Assembly: GCA_903813345.2 (NCBI GenBank)
Contig: CAIIXF020000803.1
Coordinates: 1 to 51,807, forward strand
DNA: 51,807 bases
Direction of reading: 5' to 3'
From: Owenia fusiformis
Taxonomy: Eukaryota; Annelida; Polychaeta; Sabellida; Oweniidae
Positions 43,626-51,807 of the stretch are shown piece after piece. The translations under genes were made by a program, and so were the position numbers. Below the pieces are notes generated by a model. It made no database searches. It had not been told where the DNA came from and saw only the letters and a program-made list of their open reading frames with translations. Position 1 is the first letter of the stretch. Each line of letters opens with the position of its first letter.

Positions 43626-45401
43626 ATGCCAACGTGTATTTCGAGATGTGAGGTGAACATCAAGCCGAATCTCGTGACATACTTCTCTACATACAGACAT
43701 CATTTCATATCAGTGAATGCAATTTTGTTGAGGCCATCAGGAATTAGTGAACGTGAATTAGAAAATAGAAAGGGTAAAATAACAACAGAAATTAGAAACA
43801 GTGAAATACAATCAGAAAATAGAAACAGTGAAATACCATTAGAAAAGATGGACATACAATCAGAAATTACAAACAGTGCAATACCATCAGAAATTGAAAA
43901 AAGTGAAATATCATTAGAAAATAGATTTCCCGACTCACCACCGGAAACAACAAACAACGGAATATCATCGAAAACAACAAACGGTGGATTACCATCAGAA
44001 ACAACAAACAATGGATTATCATCGGAAACAACAAACAGCGAATCATCATCGGAAATGATAAACAGTGGATTACCAACGGAAACAACAAACATCGGAATAT
44101 CCTTGGAAATGCTAAACAGAGAAATACCACCAAAAGCTTTTAAAAGTGAATTTTCGGAATCATCATTCAAAGTTAACAATGAAATTCCACCAGAAAATAC
44201 TATCAGTACTGTACAATTGATAACAAGTGATCAGTTACAAGAAACCAGTTCCGAATCAGAAACTGTAACACCAGTAAATGATACAAAACAGCTAGGAATA
44301 ATGAAGATTGTTGGTGACAAAGATCAAGGTGCAGATGCTGATGTAACATTTGGTGAAGACGAGGACGGAAACAGCGAACTACATGTCAGCTCAGCTGGTG
44401 GTGAATTCCACAAAGTTAAACAAATTCTACAAATGAAGGGATCACAACAGTTCACAAGGCACACGAACCTGAAGAGGCAGACAGCTTTCATATACGCAGC
44501 ATATCAGTCCAATAAATTACAAGATGAGAGAATTTTGTGCCCTATATTTTTACACCTTCTCCAAGCTGGTATCGATGGTCAACAGGATTATCTTGGTAAC
44601 ACTGCCTTGAACTACACTGCTCGCTACGGTCACACAACTCTGGTACGTTTGCTACTTGAAAATGGAGGGAAACCGAGTTCAAGGAATTTTTCTAACAGAA
44701 CACCTTTACTTGATGTGTTGGATTTTTTAATATCCCAACCACGTAAACGGGAACAACTAACTGACATTATCAAACTTCTTGTGGCTAAAATGGAGCCGAA
44801 TGACCTAGATTGTAAAGATATTAATGGAATTGCAGCGCTTCATAAGCTGGTACAAAGTGACATGCCGAACGAGGTGAAGTTAGTACTAGAGTGTGGAGCT
44901 GATCCTGATATACCTGACAATAACCACAATACTCCTCTGTTACTAGCCATTGACCATGGCGCCACTCTATGTGCAATGTACCTTATCCATGCAAATTGCG
45001 ATATCAACAAAAAAGGACGCAGTTTGTGCTTTCTGCGTAAGTCAATGACACCTCTAGAGAGTGCAATACGTGTCCATTGCTTTGACATCGCAAAAATGCT
45101 GATTTTGGAAAACTGTGATAAGACATTTTTACGTCAACTACTCAAAGCGCGTAATCCAACAGGAAGACCGTGTAGGAATCCTATCATAAAAGAATTCATG
45201 CTGTGGGTGCAGCAGCATCTAGAACAACAGAACATCCACCATGCTGCTTCCTTACAGGAAATCTGTAAATCCAAGATTCGGGGACATTTCAGGGTGGGAG
45301 TGTATATGAAAACACGGAAACTACCTCTACCAAGGATGTTACAGGACTTCATACTAGAGATGGACACATATGATTGCGCTACAGTGTCATCACAAATCTG
45401 A
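43626..45401 (+). CDS. Ankyrin repeat and SOCS box (ASB-type) protein
   Basis: 591 residues, uninterrupted; the ATG at 43626 is the first after an in-frame TAA at 43608. Residues ~50-190 are a low-complexity Ser/Asn/Glu/Thr region of degenerate 10-13-residue repeats (NSEIPSE, TTNNGLSSE). About five ankyrin-type repeats follow: ~247-276, 322-354 (LGNTALNYTARYGHTTLVRL), 398-430 (NGIAALHKL...ECGADPDIPD), 432-465 (NTPLLLAIDHGA) and 474-500 (MTPLESAIR). Residues 542-581 form a SOCS box: an Elongin-C-binding BC box SLQEICKSKI and a Cullin5-type LPLP (566-569). In the known ASB family such proteins recruit substrates by their ankyrin repeats to a cytoplasmic Elongin B/C-Cullin5-Rbx2 ubiquitin ligase. 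Substrate unknown. Odd points: the long disordered N-terminus and the lack of introns, which may mean a retrocopy or a terminal exon with an upstream part missed. Confidence 0.9.
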   Translation: MPTCISRCEVNIKPNLVTYFSTYRHHFISVNAILLRPSGISERELENRKGKITTEIRNSEIQSENRNSEIPLEKMDIQSEITNSAIPSEIEKSEISLENRFPDSPPETTNNGISSKTTNGGLPSETTNNGLSSETTNSESSSEMINSGLPTETTNIGISLEMLNREIPPKAFKSEFSESSFKVNNEIPPENTISTVQLITSDQLQETSSESETVTPVNDTKQLGIMKIVGDKDQGADADVTFGEDEDGNSELHVSSAGGEFHKVKQILQMKGSQQFTRHTNLKRQTAFIYAAYQSNKLQDERILCPIFLHLLQAGIDGQQDYLGNTALNYTARYGHTTLVRLLLENGGKPSSRNFSNRTPLLDVLDFLISQPRKREQLTDIIKLLVAKMEPNDLDCKDINGIAALHKLVQSDMPNEVKLVLECGADPDIPDNNHNTPLLLAIDHGATLCAMYLIHANCDINKKGRSLCFLRKSMTPLESAIRVHCFDIAKMLILENCDKTFLRQLLKARNPTGRPCRNPIIKEFMLWVQQHLEQQNIHHAASLQEICKSKIRGHFRVGVYMKTRKLPLPRMLQDFILEMDTYDCATVSSQI

Positions 45402-45780
45402 TTCTAACACAAATTGATTCAAAGGTGGCTGTGTAAAAGGGTAGGGGGTCCTTTCAAATTATGGTCCTACTTTCCAGTGATTTATATGGTAACCTAAATA
45501 CAACTCTCTCCCTTATTGTCGTATCCACAATCAGGGACAGTAAGGGCCTTTAAAAAGGGGGACCATAATCCCTGGGGGACCATAATTTATTTCACATCGG
45601 GTTTGTCTAGCAGCAATCAAGCTTGTAAACATTAAACTAGCACACTGCTGCACATACTTCTAGAAAATATGTTTGGTGGTATTGAGAAAATAATGTGTAT
45701 TACAATTTAGATTGGAGTATTTGTAATCTCATAACACATGTTATGCTAACTTGTGTGTTTCAAATTTTTAAAAAAAATTC
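45402..45780 (+). other. Probable 3' UTR of the ASB-type gene, with a small foldback
   Basis: AATTATGGTCC near 45456 is inverted as GGACCATAATT near 45580, with another GGGGGACCATAAT between. GGGGGTCCTTT and AAAAAGGGGGACC further extend the symmetry. Possibly a tiny element in the 3' UTR, able to form a stem in the transcript. Confidence 0.5.
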
Positions 45781-45786
45781 AATAAA
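45781..45786 (+). terminator. Poly(A) signal AATAAA
   Basis: First canonical AATAAA after the ASB-type stop codon, 380 bp downstream. It marks the likely 3' end of the mRNA. Confidence 0.5.
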
Positions 45787-46427
45787 TCAAAAATAAGAAT
45801 GACTCGGATTTATTTTGTTTTCAATTATTTGAATCTTTGGATATGACGTCTTTACGGTTTTCAATAATTTCGTATTCTGGATCCGAACTACACAACTACC
45901 TACAAAGGAATGATCGATTGAGACATTGTAGCTTTCTTGTTGGTAAACGGCATGATAATTTAGAATCCAGCAATTGAGTTGATACAATAGTTTTCGAGAT
46001 ATCATTGTAAGAGTCGAGTGTCTGTTTTTTGGCTAATTCTCAATGGTGTCTTTGAACCATGAAAACATGTCAAACAGCAAAGAGAATGAAAGTCTAACGT
46101 CTCCCATTCCATTTACCGCACTATCCCATGTATACATCTTCCAAAGCAAGTGGATTTCTACAAGACAGACTCCAGTAACGCCATCCAAGGAGCCACACAT
46201 TCATCTGAACATTTGACACCATCTTTGTAGCATATCAATTAAACCATCATTATTATCTGATTCAAACTTTTAAGTCACATTAAAAAGACAGATAGATTGA
46301 TCGTTGGTCTTAAAAACATCATAAATATAAGCTCAGTTGACTTGGATATCAGAATCCATTGACATGCTTTTCTCGTGAGTCTATATTCTATGATGTCAAA
46401 AATAACAAGGCATTAGAGTGCAAATTG
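45787..46427. other. Intergenic, no gene seen
   Basis: AT-rich, no clear feature. Confidence 0.5.
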
Positions 46428-46612
46428 TCACCACCTGCCATTTGTTAAAGAGCACCGACCGCCGAACACCAATTGACGAACATCATCCACAAAAAATGCG
46501 GAGACTATATAACAATGTCACTACCTACCATTTGTTACATTTGTTATATAGGTTATTATAATGCCAAACACCATCCACAGAAAAGTTGGAGACTATATAA
46601 CAAAATGTCACC
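46428..46612. repeat. Short tandem repeat, 'GTCACCACCTGCCATTTGTTA' family, left block
   Basis: About two and a half copies of a unit with TGTCACCACCTGCCATTTGT, CGAACACC, CATCCACAAAAA and GGAGACTATATAACA. The same unit recurs in the same orientation at 51408-51485, on the far side of the long-TIR element. Confidence 0.8.
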
Positions 46613-46784
46613 ACTTGTGGTGTTGACATAAAAACCTGTAGGCCTCTTTTACCACTCCATAGTAAAAAAAATTAGGGAATTACTTTGATAAAATGTATTT
46701 GTGTTCTTTTTATACATCAATTAATATGAATATATATATTTATAATCTCATTATTTAAATTACGTTGTTATGCATTTTGAATAA

Positions 46785-47560
46785 ATACACATATAGGCCA
46801 AGCAAATGGGCTCATAAAAGGCCCAAACATCCCAAAAATTGCAACAGTTTTTAAATTAGTCTTATATTGTGTATTAATATCAGTTGAAAAACATATCAAA
46901 AATATAGAAAAATGTATGCAGTGGACAAATATGAAATTTCACTTCCTAGGTACCCCCTACAACCCTACCCCAAAATTGAGTATTGGTAGGAAACAATTTT
47001 TTCTTCCCAAATGGAATACTTTAGTCAAGTATTCAAGCTTTATTATGATAGATCACATATTCACAAATAATTAAAATATTATTTTAATTAATTTTGAGAC
47101 CAGTAATTGGTCATTTGACCCCAAAGTATAACAAAATAGGCCACAAAACAGGCATGTTATCACATATCTATTTAGATATTTTAGGATCAGTTTGTCAGAA
47201 AAGCATGAAAAAAATCATGGTGTTACATATTCATATGAACTTCATATTTGGCGAGTGTCAGAATTCTAAGGTGTATACTTAGGAAAAAAAAAATTATTTC
47301 ATTTTCATAGTTTTGCCCCGCCCACTATGGGGGAGACTATAGTTTTGATGATTAACTCCCACAATGCATCACATTTGTATTAGAGTTGACATCTAAATCA
47401 TTTATATAGGCTTGTCATCATCTCAAATACAAGTTTTGTGAAGGTTTATACCTTATTAGTATGAAAAATAGGAATTATTAGTTGCACCAGGTGAAATGTT
47501 AAGGTGACCTCACTTTTATTTGTTGAATAATTACATATAACCACTCTGATATTAGGATAT
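46785..47560. repeat. Long inverted arm, left
   Basis: Inverted partner of 50690-51235. Best conserved at 46828-47055; length differs from the right arm by indels. Confidence 0.7.
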
Positions 47561-47852
47561 TTGATAACTGCTCTATACTAGGCTTATATAAATAATGTAA
47601 GTTGTAGTTTTTGTGGAATTTAATATTGTTTAAATTATTAATTACAATCCGCAATTACAAAATTTGCATATATTTAAATTCATCAGATAAATAAATCATT
47701 ACATAAGAGTACATTACTATGGAACTATCAATTGGATGTATAATGCTGTAGAAACGAATTTATGGTTATTAAACGGAATTTAAACTGACAGAGAACATTA
47801 AAATCTCAGATATCTGGGGAGTCTTTCATTAATATAATTTCAGTGCATAGGA

Positions 47853-48155
47853 ATGATGGTAATTCTGTCTGTCAGGTTGGAAAACATTGAGTGTACATGT
47901 GCTGCATTCAGAATCGGATGCAGATATTGTGATTGTGAAAACTGCAATCCAAAGTGTCTAAACCTCAAATACAGTACTCATACAGATCTCCTTGTGCTTC
48001 TCATTTATCATGCAAAAAACACATACTTCAATATTTTCTTCAAACCTGAACCAAAAGCAGCAACCCAAGAAACAAAATGTTGGAATATAAATGAAATAAG
48101 ATTGTCTTTGGAAAAGTGGTCTGTGACAATATTTTGTTTCTTTTCTGGGGTGTGA
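47853..48155 (+). pseudogene. Cys-rich frame, possible exon of the element's gene
   Basis: 100 codons, preceded by an acceptor-like ATTAATATAATTTCAG at 47828-47843. The segment IECTCAAFRIGCRYCDCENC (then NPKC) has the C-x-C...C-x2-C-x-C-x2-C spacing of CXC-like zinc-binding domains. The rest has no recognised features. Likely a remnant linked to the CXC-like piece at 48840-49110. Confidence 0.4.
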
Positions 48156-48284
48156 CATCGCATTCAGGTTATATATGGCATAGACAAAAGGCTATCATTG
48201 AGGCAGATAAAAAATAGTGAGTTCTTGAGAAAAAAGCGGTTGTTTTTAAATTACCAAAAGCTCTGGTGATCCGCTCGATTACGC

Positions 48285-48680
48285 TTGTCGTTTCGGTAAC
48301 AAAATGTCTAAACGTCGAAAGTACGATATTTCTTTTTTCCTTTTTTTACACGCGTTGTAGGCAGAATCCCCACGATGTTTTTTTTCTCACAGAATTGTTA
48401 ATTTAATTCCTTACTTAAGTTAAATAAACGGTTTGGGTTAAAAGTGCAGATCTTAATTGTTTATCGAAATACCGTTTATGTAACTTAAGTGAGGAATTAA
48501 ATCGAAGATTCTGTTGTCTTCTGAACTATTTGTTCGCAAATATGTACATTTTTTAAACATATAATACTGATACATTTTTGTGATAACAATGCTGTGGGAA
48601 TTCTGCCTACAATGTGTGAAATAAAGAAAAAAGAAAAATCAAACCTTCGACGTTCCGACATTTTGTTACAACGTAAACAA
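48285..48680. mobile_element. MITE with ~75-bp TIRs and an inner hairpin
   Basis: GTAACAAAATGTC...ACGTCGAAAG and TTGTAGGCAGAAT (48296-48372) are inverted at 48595-48669 (ATTCTGCCTACAA ... GACATTTTGTTAC). Nested inside, TTAATTCCTTACTTAAGTTA, AATAAACGGT is inverted as ACCGTTTATGTAACTTAAGT, GAGGAATTAA. The whole element can fold as one long stem. No coding capacity; it lies within the long-TIR element. Confidence 0.85.
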
Positions 48681-48839
48681 GTAGAAAACCAGTGAAATGC
48701 AAGCAACTCTGTCATTGCAGAGGAACATGCTCTTTTGTCAATTTATGGTGGAAAAATGGTGAAATCCTAAATTATCTTAGGCTTCTAAAATTCTATTAAA
48801 AGAGAGCAGCAAGATCTGAATTATTGCAGCCCCGTGTTC

Positions 48840-49110
48840 TTCCTCCATTTTCTGATGCTGCGGAATACCACAGTTACAGAGTGTACCATCAGATCCAGGA
48901 GTGGGAGGGAAATAAACTGCCTCCATTATAATTGGGCTGGGAAATTAGCAACGAAACTATGTACCAATTGCCCAAATGCAGCTCCCCTTTCTCAGAGATC
49001 ATCCATTGTGTGTGTAAGGCAGATTGTATTTCTATGAGATGTTCTTGTAGAAAAATGAAATAACTGTTCTTTGACATGTAAGGTATGCAAAGGCATTTGT
49101 GCAAATACCT
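48840..49110 (+). pseudogene. Decayed CXC-motif gene fragment
   Basis: One phase near 48855-48930 reads DAAEYHSYRVYHQIQEWEGN, then a stop. Another stretch gives CVCKADCISMRCSCRK (about 49005-49055). I recognise this combination (HS.RVY.Q...W.GN, GW, then C-x-C...C...RCSCRK) as a protein type scattered in repeats of many marine invertebrates, with a CXC/tesmin-like zinc motif; its function is not known to me. Stops and frameshifts mark it as dead. Confidence 0.5.
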
Positions 49111-49149
49111 CCATTACTGATCATGAGAATAATGATGACTAAATAATGA

Positions 49150-49440
49150 ACACTGGCAGATCTGGGCCCCTTCCATCCCCTTGGGCGGGCCCAGAAAAAA
49201 AATTGGGCCCAAAAAGGCCTTAAGGCCCCGAAAAGTGGGCCTTTTTGGTCATAAATGGGCCTTTTAAAGCCTTATTTTTTAATTGAAGAAAATGGGTCTA
49301 AATATTTCAAAATTTGGGCCCACTTCAGGGTTTTAGGGGCCCAAAATTTTTTCCGCGGAAGTTTTTTTCTCAGACCTGACATTTGCCCCCCCCCCCCTTG
49401 TTGGTTCCCATATCCGCCCCTGATGAGGGCTGGTGATAGA
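49150..49440. repeat. GGGCCC-rich low-complexity insert
   Basis: Repeated GGGCCC and GGGCCTTTTT motifs in both orientations, a 13-base C-run at 49386 and CCGCCCCTGATGAGGGC at the end. Sharply different composition from the AT-rich surroundings. The short frame at 49255-49455 is not a credible gene. Confidence 0.6.
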
Positions 49441-49790
49441 CAAGGTTGTAACTGATTGATGTTACAACATAATAGTATTAAGCTTATTTAATCAGCATTA
49501 TTTTTTGCTCTCTATAAGTAAGACACATATATGAAGGTTAAGATTACAAAATTAAGGCAGCATTTTTGATAATGAACATAACATAATCGAACCAGGCCCT
49601 GTATAAAGAGATTTACTTTGCGTTACACTAGTTAACTCAGGAGGATTTATTAATGTAGAAACCCTTTCCTCATTTTTTATTGAATTTCATCTTGAAATCG
49701 AACATTCTTCAGTTGAACTTCTTCATTTCATTTCTCAATATCACTGTGTGGTTAAGAACACCTTAGTCAAAAGAAACAATTTTTCCTTAA

Positions 49791-50345
49791 TACAGGGCGA
49801 GCCAAAAAGGTAACCCAAACAAATCTTAATAATCCAGTCCAACCATCCTGCATGGATTTAGTGTCATATTTGGCAGAATTGAGTCTTGGTAAATGTTTTA
49901 TTAATCTACCCAGTCTCAGTGGTCTCTAGTGGTCACGATTTTATGACCATTTTATACCATGCCATGAAATATGGGTGGCATGCCTGGAGGCCAACTTGAA
50001 CGTATCGTGCGTTGTTGTTCAAATCAGGAGCATAAAAATCATGTGTTATGACTCTCATCTTCATTCTTATCTCTTGTTTTAATGTTTCAAGTGTTGTTAG
50101 TATCGAAAAAAGGTCCACAGATAAAAAAAAACTGGTGGTATTGATGTCCAGTCAGTTAGGCACATTTCGATATTTTGAGCACATTTTGTAAATGGCCATA
50201 AAATCGTGACTATTAAGGATAGATCAATGACACTTAGTAGAATGAAAGAACATTGAACAAGGTAATTGTGCCAAATATGATGTCAAATACATGCTGAATG
50301 ACTGGGTTATTAACAAACATTTGGTTGGGTTACCTTTTTTGGCTC
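49791..50345. mobile_element. Tc1/mariner-like non-autonomous element, ~160-bp TIRs
   Basis: GAGCCAAAAAGGTAACCCAA at 49799 is inverted at 50325-50345. The inverted similarity runs about 160 bp inward (GTCACGATTTTATGACCATT at 49933-49952 versus its mirror near 50193-50212). The left end reads TACAGGGCGAGCC, fitting a TA target and a mariner-type CAGGG start; the right end is slightly eroded. A minus-strand frame (50118-49933) may be a transposase remnant, but I cannot confirm it. Confidence 0.7.
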
Positions 50346-50689
50346 ATATTAATAAACTGATGTCAGGGACAGGGATATTTAACATTTTGTTGCCTTTTCA
50401 AGGACATTTTTTGACCACTGATTGTAACAAATCGTTCTCTGTTTTACCAAAAAAGGTATATTATATATCAAATTGAATTTAAAAGGAAAAACATTTAATA
50501 ATTTAACAGTTATCAACTAAAAGTAGGGCTTCCCCTATATTTCACCTGGCATTTGCTGTTTTTCTACTTTTTTTACATAATCCTTTCCTGAAAACCTCAA
50601 AAAACTGTTTTCAGGACAAAATAAACCTTTACAAATAATTTAGTTGTGCTATTGAGTTCAAATATGACATATCTTGGAAGTAATTAAAC

Positions 50690-51235
50690 AAAAGTAAGGT
50701 CACCCCAAAAGTGGGTGTGGTAAAATATTGAAATTTCAAATATTATTTTCACGCTGAATGTTCACTTAATGACCCTGATACTTATCAAAGACAATGTTCA
50801 GGTGTACAATACCCTCCTTGATATTTTTCATGCAATTCTGATGAATTGATACAGAAATAAATACATTGTTATATTAAATTCGGGCTATTTGATGGCCTAT
50901 TTTCAGATATTTGGCGCTAGAAATCCCAATAATTGCACTCAAATAGTTGGTTAACAATTTTTAGTTGCTCTTATGTCAGTAAACGATCATAATATTACTC
51001 GTTTAGTTGACAAGAGTATTCCATTTTGAAATAAAAAAATATTTACAATCCCATACTCAAATTTGGAGGGGGGTACCTGGAATGTGACATTTCATATTTG
51101 TCCACTGCATATATTTTTCTATATTTTTGATATGTTTTTCAACTGGTATCAATATACAATATAAGCCTTATTTAAAAACTGTTGCATTTTTTGGGATGTT
51201 AAACTTCCATTTGCCTAGCCTAATAGGTATATTTT
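50690..51235. repeat. Long inverted arm, right
   Basis: Inverted partner of 46785-47560. The outer end (GGGATGTTAAACTTCCATTT) matches the left end in reverse (AAATGGGCTC...AACATCCC). Confidence 0.7.
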
Positions 51236-51407
51236 TCTATAACTTCCATAATAAATTAGCTAATCATATTTTCATTCCTTACATTTTTTCTTTCAACGCA
51301 CCGGGCACATCAGTAGATTTTATAATTGATTTTTAATTAAACATCCCTTGAGAATAAATTATCTTAAATATTTACCTAAGCAGTGATTAGCAAGGCATTT
51401 ACATACA

Positions 51408-51485
51408 AATGTCACCACCTGCCATTTGTTAGACACCGAACGCCAACTGCCGAACACCGTCCACAAAAAGTTGGAGCCTATGTGG
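51408..51485. repeat. 'GTCACCACCTGCCATTTGTTA' family, right block
   Basis: One copy, same orientation as 46428-46612 (TGTCACCACCTGCCATTTGT, CCGAACACCGTCCACAAAAA, GTTGGAG). Confidence 0.8.
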
Positions 51486-51807
51486 TGAGATAATAAAAAT
51501 AATTCAATTTATTTTTGAAAAACACGGCCTCAATGCCTATAAGCATCAGACTACTAGCATGATAAAGTTAAAGATGCAGTATACCATGGGTTTCTCGCCC
51601 AGACAATCAATGATGTCCCATTATTAGTGCTCATACAATATCTCACGTACCATGGATATATCTTGAGAATAAGTTGTGGGTATATTATTACCAAAATATT
51701 GAAATAAACACAATCGATTCCTCGGCTAGCGAGGGGAATCCCCGTTGAGTCACACAAGCACCCACACGCGCCTTGAAAGAGGCAGCAAATCAGGTTCATG
51801 ATAAACA
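51486..51807. other. Intergenic, window end
   Basis: No gene seen. CCTCGGCTAGCGAGG at 51720-51734 resembles the loop core of the hairpin at 1086-1202 and may be half of such an element cut by the window edge. Confidence 0.4.

Larger units (their letters stand above)
46785..51235. mobile_element. Composite element with long diverged inverted arms (~4.4 kb)
   Basis: 46785-47560 and 50690-51235 are inverted relatives of each other. Strongest match: ACATATCAAAAATATAGAAA and GTGGACAAATATGAAAT on the left, reverse-complemented at 51093-51145. Weaker similarity runs inward to GGTGACCTCACTTTTATTTG (47501-47520) versus its inverted form near 50690. Identity is ~80 percent in the outer 230 bp and lower inside. 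The centre holds a decayed Cys-rich gene and two nested TIR elements. No transposase recognised. Confidence 0.65.

Noticed and set aside
43700-44179. 159-codon open frame on the minus strand opposite the ASB-type gene
   Set aside because: It is the reverse side of the low-complexity SNET repeat; the repeated codons simply leave no stops. No independent signals.
51554-51799. 81-codon minus-strand frame at the right edge
   Set aside because: No recognisable domain and it overlaps a palindromic repeat core; probably chance.
1-51807. tRNA or rRNA genes
   Set aside because: None recognised on either strand by eye.

Overview
This is a stretch of animal nuclear genome, most likely from a marine invertebrate. 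Evidence: no prokaryotic-style packed genes, AT-rich intergenic DNA, introns and splice signals, poly(A) signals, 5'-truncated LINEs with target-site duplications, DIRS-like retroelement remnants, many hairpin MITEs and several large tandem arrays. The repeat content would fit a hemichordate, mollusc or similar animal. I cannot fix the phylum from sequence alone.

Layout. 1-2790: decayed DIRS-like retrotransposon on the minus strand (zinc-binding/Gag-like region, zinc knuckle, start of the reverse transcriptase), with a hairpin element at its interruption. 2839-5015: a tandem repeat into which a 5'-truncated LINE (2915-4099, plus strand) inserted, leaving an 11-bp target-site duplication. 5020-5701: two minus-strand LINE pieces, one with its own target-site duplication. 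6165-6900: an ~89-bp minisatellite. 7900-9331: a cluster of small palindromic elements. 9338-24810: a macrosatellite of seven ~2.65-kb units (two incomplete), each carrying well-formed splice signals and small open frames. 25030-26440: a diverged relative of that unit plus an ~107-bp array. 27560-28860 and 36965-39990: two blocks of one minisatellite family (76-bp unit), separated by ~8 kb of transposon-rich DNA. 42370-45790: the gene-bearing part. 46428-51485: a composite element with long, diverged inverted arms, a decayed cysteine-rich gene inside, and two further TIR elements nested in it.

Genes. The one convincing intact protein-coding gene is at 43626-45401 (+): a 591-residue ankyrin-repeat protein with a C-terminal SOCS box (ASB type), predicted to be a substrate receptor of an Elongin B/C-Cullin5 ubiquitin ligase. 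It has an unusual low-complexity N-terminal extension. A possible small two-exon gene with a TATA box lies 1.2 kb upstream. Everything else that looks coding is transposon debris or an open frame within tandem repeats.

Most interesting. (i) The macrosatellite, whose units share paired variants (higher-order structure), and whose predicted splicing opens two short frames; one such frame end is also kept in the diverged downstream copy. (ii) The recurring theme of elements reduced to almost nothing but fused terminal inverted repeats. (iii) The nested long-TIR element near the right end carrying remains of a Cys-rich (CXC-like) gene.
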